Shown here piece by piece: positions 40,458 through 48,986 of a stretch of 64,000 nt of DNA. Numbering within the stretch: the first letter of the stretch is position 1; each line of letters begins with the position of its first letter. Location: positions 248,001 to 312,000 of the forward strand of contig JAJDYW010000041.1 in the NCBI GenBank assembly GCA_022824925.1, in the 5' to 3' direction. The notes under the pieces were generated by a model. It made no database searches. It worked only from the letters and a program-made list of their open reading frames with translations, and was not told where the DNA came from. A program made the position numbers and the translations under genes. This DNA comes from Dehalococcoidia bacterium. Lineage in GTDB: Bacteria; Chloroflexota; Dehalococcoidia; Tepidiformales; Tepidiformaceae.

Positions 40458-41492
40458 TCAGCGCAGGGGCTCGATGACCATGACGGCCTGCCCGACGACG
40501 TCGCCCGCCTCGAGCATGGCGGTCGCCTCGTTCACCTGCTCGATGGTGCAGCGGAAGGTCACGATCGTGGGGATGGGGAGGCGGCCGTCCTCGATGCGCG
40601 CGAGGAGCTCGGGCACGTCCGCGTCGGGGTTGGGCGGGTCGGGGAGGGCGTAGCCGGCGGCCGCGACGAGGTCGTCGAGCTCGGCCCGCCGGTCCCCGGT
40701 GCCGGGGGCGGCGATGGCGAGGGCGGAGCCGCCGTCACGCACGGGGGTGTGGCCGGGACGGGAGGCGGTCTCGAACTCGTAGACGCAGTCGAAGAGGTGG
40801 TCGACGCCACCGGGAACGAGCTCGGCGATGCGCTCGACGGCGGCGGCCGCGCTCAGGTTCAGGGTCTCGGTGGCGCCGGCGGCGGTCGCCGCTTCGAGGC
40901 GCTCGTCCTCGCGGGCGACGGCGATGATCGCACCCGCGCCGGCAGCGGCTGCCGCGGCGATAGTCGAGAGGCCGGCCCCGGCGCAGCCGAAGACGGCAAC
41001 GGTGTCGCCCTCACCGACGCCGGCGGTGCGCACGGCGCTGAGGGCGACAAGGGCGGTGTTGCCGAGGATGGCGGCGCCCTCCTTGTCGGGCAGGTTGGGG
41101 ATAGGGACGAGGAACTGCTCGTCGATGACGAGGTTGGTCCCCCACATGCCCGCGGGGGCGACCTCCGTCTCCGTGCCGTCGTCGAACTCGACGAGCGGGA
41201 GCTCGGGCTCGCGGCCGGGGACCGCGCTCCAGGGGGTCACGAGGACTACATCGCCGACGGCGACGCGGGTGACCCCGGAGCCGACGGCGAGCACGCGGGC
41301 GGTGCCTTCGGCCCCCGGGATGAGGGGGAGGTCCTGGGGTTCTTCGACCTGGTGGAGCTGACCGTGCTCGATGCCGGCGGCGTAGGTCTCGAGGACGGCC
41401 TGGTGGGGTGTGGGGTCGGGAAGCTCCAGCTCCTGGATGGCGCAGACTCCATAGTCGCCCTCGAGGACGACGACGCGAGCGGTGGTTGGCAT
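40458..41492 (-). CDS. Zinc-less MDR-family reductase
   Basis: The 344 residues match the medium-chain dehydrogenase/reductase fold. The GroES-like domain (1-150) contains PGAEGTARVLAVGSGV and GDVVLV; the Rossmann domain (about 155-290) has VFGCAGAGLSTIAAA, a variant of GxGxxG. The Cys/His/Glu catalytic zinc set of alcohol dehydrogenase is absent, so it resembles quinone/enoyl reductases. It lies 15 nt after the oxygenase gene on the same strand, suggesting it follows that reaction. Confidence 0.85.
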   Translation of the reverse strand: MPTTARVVVLEGDYGVCAIQELELPDPTPHQAVLETYAAGIEHGQLHQVEEPQDLPLIPGAEGTARVLAVGSGVTRVAVGDVVLVTPWSAVPGREPELPLVEFDDGTETEVAPAGMWGTNLVIDEQFLVPIPNLPDKEGAAILGNTALVALSAVRTAGVGEGDTVAVFGCAGAGLSTIAAAAAAGAGAIIAVAREDERLEAATAAGATETLNLSAAAAVERIAELVPGGVDHLFDCVYEFETASRPGHTPVRDGGSALAIAAPGTGDRRAELDDLVAAAGYALPDPPNPDADVPELLARIEDGRLPIPTIVTFRCTIEQVNEATAMLEAGDVVGQAVMVIEPLR

Positions 41493-41507
41493 GCGTTCGC
41501 TCCGGCC

Positions 41508-42848
41508 CTAGCGCTCGACGTACGGCGCGAGCAGCTGGGGTACGCGCAGGTCCTCGGGGATGCGCTCGGGGCCGATCATGCGGTCGAGCTGTTCGGCGCA
41601 GTTCCAGATACGGCGCTCCTGGTAGCTGACGGGCATGCCCGTCAACCCCGGCGAGTTCAACGACTTCTGCATGGGGGCCATGTTGCGGGTGTCCTCTTCC
41701 ATGACGAGATCGAACCCGTTGAGGCGGCCCTGCCAGGCATCGGAGGTGACGGGGGAGGGGCGGTCGCCCCAGTCGACGCAGAAGGTGATCCACTCGAAGC
41801 GGGTCGTGCCCACGTCGATGGGCCAGGCCAGGAGGAAGGGCATGCCCGTGGCGCTCACGGGGGTGACGAGGTTGGGGAAGGCGCTGAAGGCCGTGCTTGT
41901 GCAGCGGGTCATGCCGTTGACGGTGGGGATCTCGATCATGCCGTCGTCGCCGACGCCGAAGGCCTGGCGGTCGAGGTCGATGCGCCAGTCGAGCTGGTGA
42001 TCCATGCCGGTCATCTCGGCGGCGCGCTTGGAGAGGGGGGTGATCATGCGCGAGTGGCCGTTGGGGAGGACGCCCATGGTGGCGCCGCGCTGGTCGAGCC
42101 CGGAGACGCCGGCCTTCTGGTGGATGTGCTTGAAGTGGTAGACCTCCTGGAAGGCCTCGACGGTGACCTTCCAGTTGCAGGGAATGATGGTCCAGCGCTT
42201 GTCGATCATGCGGAGAGTCGCGCCCTGGAACATCGACATCTGCTCGGGCAGGGGGTGCAGCCAGTCGAGCAGGGGCTCGGCGTCCGGGTCCTGGTTGATG
42301 AAGACCCAGCCATCCCAGGTCTCGCAACGCAGCTCGCGGATGCGGCGCCTGTCCTCGGGGATCCCCGTCGTGTCGCCGACGAACTTCCCGGTGGTGAAGT
42401 CGTAGAGGTGGCCCTCGCAGCAGCGGAAGACGCCCTCGGGGAGCTTGCGCCGGGGGAACTCCTGCTGGAACTGGAGGTTGTTCCCGGCGGAGTCGAACTC
42501 CTTCCAGTGGAAGAGGTGGCTGTCATCGGGGACGTCGAAGAGGGATGAGCCGTCGCAGCAGGCGTTCTCGAAGGCGTGGATGGCAAGGTCCTCGCCGCGG
42601 ACGAGCACGACCTGGATGCCGAGGTGGTCCCAGACCTGGTAGGAGCCGGGCTCGGGCAGCTCCTCCTCGCGCGTGGCGTAGAGCCAGACGCCGGTCCAGA
42701 AGTGCTTCATCTCCAGGTCGAAGAACTCCTGGCTGCGGTAGCGGCCAGCGGGGAGGTCGGGGAATTTGGGGAAGCCCTCGGGCGGTCCCTCGCGGGAGAA
42801 CTCGTAGCGGATCTCGTCCTTGAGCTGTTCGACCAACGCTTCCTGCAC
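41508..42848 (-). CDS. Ring-hydroxylating oxygenase alpha subunit with incomplete Rieske motif
   Basis: The 446 residues match the RHO alpha-subunit family. The non-heme iron site looks intact: NWK 223-225, E233, H236-x4-H241. The Rieske centre does not: the first pair should be C-x-H but reads C97-C98-D99, with no His, while the second is C144-x2-H147. The spacer between pairs is about 45 residues against the usual 15-17. Nearby H111 and H114 might replace the missing ligand. The GTG start at 42848 follows GGAGG. An MDR reductase follows it. No ferredoxin or beta subunit is adjacent. Confidence 0.85.
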   Translation of the reverse strand: MQEALVEQLKDEIRYEFSREGPPEGFPKFPDLPAGRYRSQEFFDLEMKHFWTGVWLYATREEELPEPGSYQVWDHLGIQVVLVRGEDLAIHAFENACCDGSSLFDVPDDSHLFHWKEFDSAGNNLQFQQEFPRRKLPEGVFRCCEGHLYDFTTGKFVGDTTGIPEDRRRIRELRCETWDGWVFINQDPDAEPLLDWLHPLPEQMSMFQGATLRMIDKRWTIIPCNWKVTVEAFQEVYHFKHIHQKAGVSGLDQRGATMGVLPNGHSRMITPLSKRAAEMTGMDHQLDWRIDLDRQAFGVGDDGMIEIPTVNGMTRCTSTAFSAFPNLVTPVSATGMPFLLAWPIDVGTTRFEWITFCVDWGDRPSPVTSDAWQGRLNGFDLVMEEDTRNMAPMQKSLNSPGLTGMPVSYQERRIWNCAEQLDRMIGPERIPEDLRVPQLLAPYVER

Positions 42849-42958
42849 GGGACACCTCCGGGGGGCCGACGCTGGCGGCGCCGGTCGCGTCCTGCGATTC
42901 TACGCGCTGACCGGCACGTTGCCGCACAGGCCAGCCGGGTTTGCTGGAGGAGCCGCCC

Positions 42959-43291
42959 ATGATTCGCCACATCGTCACGATCACGTTGCGGGAGGACGCC
43001 TCGACCGACGACATCGAGTCGTTCTTCGAGGAACTCGGCCCCATCAGCCGTCATCCGAAGGCGATCGACTACTACTGCGGCTGGAACTTCCAGGACCTCG
43101 GCGATCCGTGCGATATCGGCATCTCGTGCTCCTTCGCGAACCAGACCGACTTCGAGGAGTACATGGCCTCGCCGGACCACGCGCCACCGGGGGTCTACCT
43201 GCGGAAGATCTCGGACCACTGGAGCGTGATCGACTACGTGGAGGGCTCGCCCCAGGAGGGGAAGGCGGCGGCGCGGTCGGAACGGGGGTAA
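42959..43291 (+). CDS. Dabb (stress-responsive A/B barrel) domain protein
   Basis: The 110 residues begin MIRHIVTITLREDAS and fit the dimeric alpha+beta ferredoxin-like barrel. Further marks are WNFQDLG, the acidic strand IGISCSFAN, FEEYMASPDHA and a final IDYVEG. Such proteins act as small cyclases, monooxygenase-like enzymes or ligand binders. GGAGG precedes the ATG. It is divergent from the oxygenase gene by 110 bp, so a joint pathway is plausible. Confidence 0.85.
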   Translation: MIRHIVTITLREDASTDDIESFFEELGPISRHPKAIDYYCGWNFQDLGDPCDIGISCSFANQTDFEEYMASPDHAPPGVYLRKISDHWSVIDYVEGSPQEGKAAARSERG

Positions 43292-43303
43292 GCATCCCCA
43301 GGC

Positions 43304-44473
43304 TCAGACTTCGAGAATGGCGACGAGTTCGGGGGCAACGTAGAGGCTGCCCCGCTGACGCAAGGGCACCCGCTCCAGGATTCCGACGTCAACAAGCGCC
43401 TGGATGGAGTTGTAGGCGGTCTGCCGCGCTACATCCATGCCAAGCTCGACCACCCTCGGAGTAACCGCCACATGCTCGGCAACGAAGTCCGCAAGGCGGA
43501 CGGCCGATGGCGCCGCCCCAGCGGTGGTGAGTCGCCCTTTCCACTCGTCGCGCACTGCAAGCACCTCACGGGCCACCGAAATGGCCTCCCGCGCCTGCTC
43601 GGCGACTCCCCGGAAGAAGAAGCGGAGCCACTCCGGCCAGGCAGAGGTGGCACTAACAGAGAGAAGCAGCCGGTAGTACTCGTCGCGGCGGCGTTCGAAG
43701 TAGGGGCTGAGGTACAGCAAGGGATGGTCGACCTGCTGGCGGGCAGCGAGGAGCAACGCGATGAGGAGGCGCCCCACGCGACCGTTGCCATCGAGGAAAG
43801 GATGGACCGCCTCGAACTGGTAGTGCATCCAGGCCGCTTCGACGACGAACGGCGTTCGCGGCTTCCGGTCGTTCACGTAGCTGATGAGTTGGTCGAAGGC
43901 CGTGTGCATCTGCGCGGGTGGCGGAGGGACGTACCTCGCATCGGCAATCTCGTTCGTGGAACCGATGTGGTTCTGGACGAGCCGGAACTCGCCGGGCGTG
44001 CTGAAGGCCTCCCCACGGGCACCGGTCATTAGCTGCCTGTGCAGCGAACGGACGAGGTCGAGAGAGAACCCGCCTTCGGCGCGGGCGCGGGCGCGGAGAC
44101 CCGCATCAAGGGCGACAACGTAATTGAGGACATCCTGGGTATCGCTTCCGGGTACAGGCCGGATGCCCGCTTCGAGGGCGACAACATCAGAGAAGGACGC
44201 CACGGTGCCCTCGATGCGGGAGCTGGCGACAGCCTCTCGCCGCAGGTAGGGGCGGACAAGCAGGTCGGGGTTGGGGAAGAACTCGCCCATTCCGGTAAGT
44301 TGCCCGAGAGCGAGGTTCGCTTCTCCCAACTCGCGCGCGACAGCTGCGATCGCACTGTCTTCCGCTTCCGGGGGAAGGGGACCAGGAACAAACGCGACGT
44401 AGGAGGGGAGGGGAGCGTCACGCGCGACGTCAACGAGCCTACCCGCTGGGTTTGTGAACAGGCCAGTGTCCAT
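43304..44473 (-). CDS. Fic-family protein (AMPylase-like) with C-terminal helix-turn-helix
   Basis: This 389-residue protein contains the catalytic motif HPFLDGNGRVGR (about 223-234), canonical HPFxxGNGRxxR. An inhibitory-helix motif SSRIEG at about 84-89 fits class II (N-terminal) Fic. The Fic_N region precedes it. The C-terminal 70 residues resemble a winged helix (AVRLADFVAEHVAVTP...ARQTAYNSIQALVDVGILER). Fic proteins modify targets with AMP. The promoter carries many GTCTA inverted repeats, suggesting the HTH autoregulates. Confidence 0.94.
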   Translation of the reverse strand: MDTGLFTNPAGRLVDVARDAPLPSYVAFVPGPLPPEAEDSAIAAVARELGEANLALGQLTGMGEFFPNPDLLVRPYLRREAVASSRIEGTVASFSDVVALEAGIRPVPGSDTQDVLNYVVALDAGLRARARAEGGFSLDLVRSLHRQLMTGARGEAFSTPGEFRLVQNHIGSTNEIADARYVPPPPAQMHTAFDQLISYVNDRKPRTPFVVEAAWMHYQFEAVHPFLDGNGRVGRLLIALLLAARQQVDHPLLYLSPYFERRRDEYYRLLLSVSATSAWPEWLRFFFRGVAEQAREAISVAREVLAVRDEWKGRLTTAGAAPSAVRLADFVAEHVAVTPRVVELGMDVARQTAYNSIQALVDVGILERVPLRQRGSLYVAPELVAILEV

Positions 44474-44497
44474 TTCTTGGACAACCCCCCTCAGGAA

Positions 44498-44635
44498 AGT
44501 CTAGTCTCAGGGAGAATTTAGACGAAGGGCAGCCCGAACGTCTAGCGACTAGACCCTGAACTGGCCATTTGTCTAGACAGTGGCGTTGATTTAGACAACG
44601 AGAGACTTGGTGTCTCTGCGGTTAGACTTGTCTAC
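44498..44635. promoter_or_regulatory. Array of GTCTA/TAGAC inverted repeats between fic and pdxA-like genes
   Basis: At least seven copies of GTCTA or its complement lie in 138 bp. GTCTAG-CGA-CTAGAC (44540-44554) is a perfect 6-3-6 palindrome. GTCTAGAC (44571-44578) is an 8-bp palindrome. TAGAC-TT-GTCTA (44623-44634) is a perfect 5-2-5. GAGAC-TTGGT-GTCTC (44602-44616) is similar. Additional copies are at 44499, 44518 and 44591. The density indicates a multi-site operator, probably for the Fic protein's own C-terminal helix-turn-helix or an unlinked regulator. Confidence 0.75.
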
Positions 44636-44667
44636 CCCGATGATCAATTGGGAGGCGAGGAGGTCAC

Positions 44668-45672
44668 ATGCGGGAGCGGCCCCTGATCGCGATCACGCTG
44701 GGGGATCCGGCCGGGATCGGGCCGGAAGTGGCCGTGAAGGCGCTGGAGCGGGGGGAGGTGCGCGCGCAGGCGCGGCTGTTCCTGCTGGGCTCGCCGACGA
44801 GCGCAGCGGCGGCGATGCGGCTGGTGGGGTCGACGCGCGAGCTGCGGCCTGTGCGGAGTCCGGCGGACGTGCGCGGGGAGGCGGGGACGACGGAGGTGCT
44901 GGTGGTCGGAGGGTTCCGGGAGGACTACTTCGCGATGGGAGAGCACTCGGTGGTGGCGGGGGAGGCGTCGCACATCTGGGTGGAGGCGGCGGCGCGGCTG
45001 GCGCTGGCGGGAGAGGTGGACGCGATCGTGACGGCGCCCATCAACAAGGAGTCGTGGCAGCTGGCGGGGAGCTCGGACACGGGGCACCAGGAGGTGTTCA
45101 AGCGGCTGTCGGGGTCGGGGCATGTGGCGACGATGCTGATCAGCGGGCAGCTGCGATGCATGCACCTCTCGACGCACCAGACGCTGGCGGAGGCGTGCGC
45201 CTACGTGACCCGCGAGAACGTGCTGGAGGCGATCCGCCTGACGGACCGGCACTTCCGCGAGTGGGGGTTCGCGGAGCCGCGCATCGGGGTGGCGGCGCTC
45301 AACCCGCACGCGGGGGACGGGGGGCTAATCGGCACGGAGGAGCAGACAGACATCGGGCCGGCGGTGGAGGAGGCGCGGGCGGAGGGGATCGCGGCGACGG
45401 GGCCGGTGCCGGCGGACTCGGTATTCCCGCAGGCGATCGCGGGTCGCTACGACGTGGTGGTCGTGATGTACCACGACCAGGGGCACATCGCGATCAAGGT
45501 GCACGGCTTCGAGGAGAGCATCAGCGTGAACCTGGGGCTGCCCTTCATCCGCACGTCGGTCGACCACGGGACGGCGTTCGACATCGCGGGCAAGGGGGTG
45601 GCGGACGAGACGAGCATGGTCGAGGCGATCACGACGGCCATCCGGCTGGCAAAGCGGGAGGGACTCGCCTAG
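44668..45672 (+). CDS. PdxA-family 4-phospho-hydroxy-L-threonine/D-threonate dehydrogenase
   Basis: The 334 residues match PdxA. Marks are the N-terminal ITLGDPAGIGPEV, TAPINKESW, the metal-binding His in SDTGHQEVF, AALNPHAGDGG, YHDQGHIAIK, and TSVDHGTAFDIAGKG. The family oxidises 4-phosphohydroxy-L-threonine in B6 synthesis; the PdxA2 branch instead handles phosphorylated D-threonate or D-erythronate. The window has no pdxJ or pdxB, so the PdxA2-like role cannot be excluded. AGGAGG precedes the ATG. A hairpin follows. Confidence 0.95.
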   Translation: MRERPLIAITLGDPAGIGPEVAVKALERGEVRAQARLFLLGSPTSAAAAMRLVGSTRELRPVRSPADVRGEAGTTEVLVVGGFREDYFAMGEHSVVAGEASHIWVEAAARLALAGEVDAIVTAPINKESWQLAGSSDTGHQEVFKRLSGSGHVATMLISGQLRCMHLSTHQTLAEACAYVTRENVLEAIRLTDRHFREWGFAEPRIGVAALNPHAGDGGLIGTEEQTDIGPAVEEARAEGIAATGPVPADSVFPQAIAGRYDVVVVMYHDQGHIAIKVHGFEESISVNLGLPFIRTSVDHGTAFDIAGKGVADETSMVEAITTAIRLAKREGLA

Positions 45673-45682
45673 GGAACGGCGC

Positions 45683-45703
45683 GGCGCCACCCCGCGTGGC
45701 GCC
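45683..45703 (+). terminator. Terminator-like hairpin after pdxA-like gene
   Basis: GGCGCCAC and GTGGCGCC pair perfectly around a CCCGC loop, 10 nt after the stop. It lies before the convergent cyclase gene. No T-run. Confidence 0.55.
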
Positions 45704-45735
45704 CACTGCTCAGGAGGCTTGAGCCTGCTCCGGCC

Positions 45736-46692
45736 TCAGAAGATGGCCAGGGGGTTGGCGGGGCTGCCCGTGCCGCCGCTCATGCGCAGGGGCGAGAGCA
45801 CGAACTGGAACTCCCAGCGGCCGAGCCGTTCGCAGGTCTCGGCGAGCTGCTCGAAGTTGGCGTTGTCGATGAGGTGGAGGCCCATGGCGGTGAGGCTGAC
45901 GATGTGCACGGGCTGGTTCATGGCGCTGTAGCCGGAGGGCATCGCGTCCTGGGCGGTATCCGCGCCGATGACGGCGGCGCCGCGCTCGTGCAGCCACGGG
46001 AGGCTGGCGGCGTGCCAGCCCGGGTAGCCCGAGGCAGGAAGCTGCTCGCGGCCGACCTCGCCCTTCTTGCGGCCGTAGCCGGTGCGCAGGAGGACGGCGT
46101 CGCCGGGCTCGACGCGCACGTTCTGGCGGGCCTCGGCGGCCTCGAGGTGCTCGGGGTGGACGCCCTCGCCGGGGTCGAGCCAGGGGCGGTCGAGGGCGGC
46201 GGCGACATCGAGGAGGACGCCGCGGGTGACGATGCCGTCCTTGAGGGCGGTGATGGCGTGGTGGGTGGCGCCGAGCCCGGAGGTGACGAGCTCGGCGGGC
46301 TTGCCGTTGTACATCTTGCCGTCCCAGAAGAAGTGGCAGAGCCCATCGATGTGGGTGATGGCGTAGCCGTGGAAGATGAAGCCGATGAACTCGAGGGCGC
46401 CGGCGTTGCGGGCGCCGGTGGCGCCGACGCGGTGCTCGTCGTTGAGGCCCTGGCCGGTGGCGAGCATGTAGCGCTGGGGGGTGCCGAAGGCGTGGTCGGG
46501 CTGGGGGCGGGTCTCGATCTCCCAGGAGCAGGAGACGCTGATGCCCTCCCGCACGAGGGCGGCGGCGGCACGGCGCTTCTCGGGGGTGATCAGGTTGAGG
46601 GTGCCGAGCTCGTCGTTATCGCCCCAGCGACCCCAGTTGGAGAGGGTGTCGAGGTAGCCGAGGACCTCGTCTTCGGTAGGTGTGGTGGGCAT
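45736..46692 (-). CDS. Cyclase / kynurenine formamidase-like metal hydrolase
   Basis: The 318 residues belong to the cyclase (PF04199-type) family. Signature ITHIDGLCHFF is the HxGTHxDxxxH metal site variant; GVLLDVAA, LRTGYG and GADTAQDAM are typical. Members open lactam or amide rings (kynurenine formamidase, isatin hydrolase). GGAGGC precedes the ATG. No signal peptide. The N terminus NWGRWGDNDELGTLN is common in proteobacterial and actinobacterial relatives. A role in aromatic breakdown is plausible. Confidence 0.92.
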   Translation of the reverse strand: MPTTPTEDEVLGYLDTLSNWGRWGDNDELGTLNLITPEKRRAAAALVREGISVSCSWEIETRPQPDHAFGTPQRYMLATGQGLNDEHRVGATGARNAGALEFIGFIFHGYAITHIDGLCHFFWDGKMYNGKPAELVTSGLGATHHAITALKDGIVTRGVLLDVAAALDRPWLDPGEGVHPEHLEAAEARQNVRVEPGDAVLLRTGYGRKKGEVGREQLPASGYPGWHAASLPWLHERGAAVIGADTAQDAMPSGYSAMNQPVHIVSLTAMGLHLIDNANFEQLAETCERLGRWEFQFVLSPLRMSGGTGSPANPLAIF

Positions 46693-46756
46693 GGGGGCCT
46701 CCGGCGGTCGGGATTGCGGGGAGGATGGGCGGGGACTGGGGGCGGGTCAAGGGGCG

Positions 46757-48034
46757 CTACTTGTGGGCGACGCTCTCGATGGCGCCGTGCTCGGCGCTGG
46801 TGGGGGTGACGCGGGAGACGACAACGAGGAAGACGGCGCCCAGCGCTCCGGCCACGAGGGAGCCGGCAAGCACGCCCTTCTTGGCCTGGTCGAGCAGGTG
46901 GGGCGCATCGGTGAAGGAGAGCTCGGCGATGAAGAGGGACACGGTGAAGCCGATGCCGGCCAGGAGGGAAGCGCCGAGGACGTGCCCGAGGTTGACGCCC
47001 GCGGGCAGGCGTCCCAGGCCGAGACGGGCGCCGGCGATGGTGGTTGCGCTGATGCCGACGAACTTGCCCACGACCAGCCCGAGCAGCACACCCCAGGCGA
47101 CAGACCCGCTGAAGGCCTTGCCAAGCGCGTCGGGCGTGACCTCGACGCCGGCGTTGGCGAGGGCGAAGAGGGGCACGATGAGGAAGCTGGAGTAGGGGAG
47201 CAGGGTGTGCTCAAGGGTGTGCATCACGTCGCGGCCACGGAACGGTTTGGCCGGCGTGAGGAGGCCGAGGGCGACGCCGGCGATGGTGGCGTGGATGCCG
47301 GACTCGTGGGTCGCGTACCAGAGGACGAGGCCGACCACGACGTACGCGGCGATGTGGCGCACGCCGAAGCGTTGGCCGGCCACGATGAGGGCGATGAGCC
47401 CGATGGCCGTGGCCAGGTGGGGGAGGGAGAGGTCGTCGGTGTAGAAGACGGCGATGATGGCGATGCCGCCGATGTCGTCGGCGATGGCGAGGGTGAGGAG
47501 GAAGACGCGCAAGCCGGCGGGGAGCCGGCGGCCGAAGAGGGCAAGTACGCCGACGACAAAGGCGATGTCGGTGGCAACGGGGATGCCCCAGCCATCGAGG
47601 CCGTCGCCGCCCTGGTTGAGGATGGCGAAGAGGGCGGCGGGGACGAGCATCCCCCCGCCGGCGGCGATGATGGGGAGAGCGGCGCGGCGGGGGTCGCGCA
47701 GCTCGCCGACAACGAGCTCGCGCTTGATCTCCATCCCCACGACGAAGAAGAAGATGACCATCAGGCCATCGTTGACCCAGGCCTTCAGGCCCTCATCGAC
47801 GGCGAAGAGCTCGTCGAAGAGGAGGATGCCGAACTCGATGTGGTGGTCCCAGAAGTCGTGATAGGAGCTGCCGTGAACGTTGACCCAGATGAGGGCAACG
47901 ACGGCGGCGACGAGGAGGACGATGCCGCCCGCCGCCTCGAGCCGCATGAACTCGACGATGGTGGAGCGCACGCGGGTGGGCGCCCACCAGACGGGGGCGC
48001 TTCCCCCACTCCTGTGTGGTCCGAGGGCTGTCAT
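46757..48034 (-). CDS. nhaA: Na+/H+ antiporter NhaA
   Basis: This 425-residue membrane protein has about 11-12 hydrophobic helices. It keeps VATDIAF (equivalent to D133 of E. coli NhaA) and LAIADDIGG (equivalent to D163/D164), the ion-binding pair. VNDGLMVIFFFVVGMEIKREL is the TM4-linked helix. It exports Na+ in exchange for protons and controls pH and salt. It reads 65 bp upstream of the cyclase gene in the same direction. Confidence 0.96.
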   Translation of the reverse strand: MTALGPHRSGGSAPVWWAPTRVRSTIVEFMRLEAAGGIVLLVAAVVALIWVNVHGSSYHDFWDHHIEFGILLFDELFAVDEGLKAWVNDGLMVIFFFVVGMEIKRELVVGELRDPRRAALPIIAAGGGMLVPAALFAILNQGGDGLDGWGIPVATDIAFVVGVLALFGRRLPAGLRVFLLTLAIADDIGGIAIIAVFYTDDLSLPHLATAIGLIALIVAGQRFGVRHIAAYVVVGLVLWYATHESGIHATIAGVALGLLTPAKPFRGRDVMHTLEHTLLPYSSFLIVPLFALANAGVEVTPDALGKAFSGSVAWGVLLGLVVGKFVGISATTIAGARLGLGRLPAGVNLGHVLGASLLAGIGFTVSLFIAELSFTDAPHLLDQAKKGVLAGSLVAGALGAVFLVVVSRVTPTSAEHGAIESVAHK

Positions 48035-48150
48035 CGGTGGCTGTGTGCTCGCACCCTTCGGTTCTACGTTACGGAGCGCCGGCTACGGGCCCGCGCTTCC
48101 TCCGCGCGGTCGCGAGGGTAGCAACCGGCAGGCTTCCGGTCAGCTAACGC

Positions 48151-48600
48151 CTAGCGGCGGCCTCCGCGGAAGATCCCGCTGATCTGATCCCAGAGGGACT
48201 TGCCGCTGGCGCCTTCGAGGAAGTTGGCCCAGGCCTCCTCGGCGGAAGCGGAGCGGTTGAGGCCGCGGACGCGCTCCTCCATGACGTCGCGAATGCGGCC
48301 CTCCTCGCCGGCATCGACCCAGAAACCGTGCTGGTCCTCGCAGGTATCAAGCTCGAGGTTGTAGGCGCGGTAGTTGAACGCGCGCATCTGCTTGTCGCAG
48401 ACGGGGCAGTTGAGGTCGCTGGGGCGCCTGGCATACTCGATGGTGGCGCGGCGCTGGTCCTCGCGGGGGGCGGTGCGCGCCTCGAGCTCATCGAGCTCGT
48501 GGTGGTCGAGCCAGCGGCCGTTGCAGGCCGGGCAGTGGTCGACCTCGATGCCCTGGTGGTGTTCGACGAGGAGGGTGGCGGAGTCGCGGGGGCACTGCAT
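48151..48600 (-). CDS. Double zf-TFIIB zinc-ribbon protein
   Basis: The 149 residues contain two zinc-ribbon repeats. The first: C3-P-R-D, then HCPACNGRWLDHHELDEL. The second: NCPVCDKQM, then DTCEDQHGFWVDAGEEGRI. The second repeat's last ligand pair is C-x3-H. The WLD/WVD followed by E-L or E-G is the zf-TFIIB signature. A positively charged C-terminal helix (about 115-149) ends GRR. Function is unknown in the family. Confidence 0.9.
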   Translation of the reverse strand: MQCPRDSATLLVEHHQGIEVDHCPACNGRWLDHHELDELEARTAPREDQRRATIEYARRPSDLNCPVCDKQMRAFNYRAYNLELDTCEDQHGFWVDAGEEGRIRDVMEERVRGLNRSASAEEAWANFLEGASGKSLWDQISGIFRGGRR

Positions 48601-48706
48601 CCAACTATCGTACGCGAGGGTGGGGAAGGGGCCGGTTCAGGCGTGGGGGCGGGCGATTGACAGCTCCGGGCCCCCTTCTCTACCCTTGCGGCAAGGAACT
48701 ACTGCG

Positions 48707-48955
48707 TTGGCGACGTTGGACACGCACAAGGCCGTCACCGAGCTCCAGGAGGCTGGCGCCTCCGAGCCGCTCGCCCGCGCCACGGTGAACGTGGTGGAGG
48801 AGGGCGTCGCAAGGGGCACCGAGAACCTCGTGACGGAAGATGCGCTGCACAGCGCGCTCTACCGAAGCCTGCTGACTTTCGGGCTGGGCATGCTGGCCAT
48901 GAACGTCGCGATCGCCGGTACGGCCCTGGTCATCGCCCAGTGGGTGTTCAGCTAG
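48707..48955 (+). CDS. CCDC90/DUF1640-like small coiled-coil membrane protein
   Basis: The 82 residues start TLDTHKAVTELQEAGASEPLARATVNVV, matching the DUF1640/CCDC90 opening. A coiled coil follows and a C-terminal TM (about 60-80; FGLGMLAMNVAIAGTALVIAQ). The TTG start has AAGGAA upstream. In bacteria these are uncharacterised membrane proteins; eukaryotic relatives regulate calcium uniporters. Confidence 0.75.
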   Translation: MATLDTHKAVTELQEAGASEPLARATVNVVEEGVARGTENLVTEDALHSALYRSLLTFGLGMLAMNVAIAGTALVIAQWVFS

Positions 48956-48986
48956 CAGAGCTGCCAGGTCGTGAAGGCTCCCGGGG

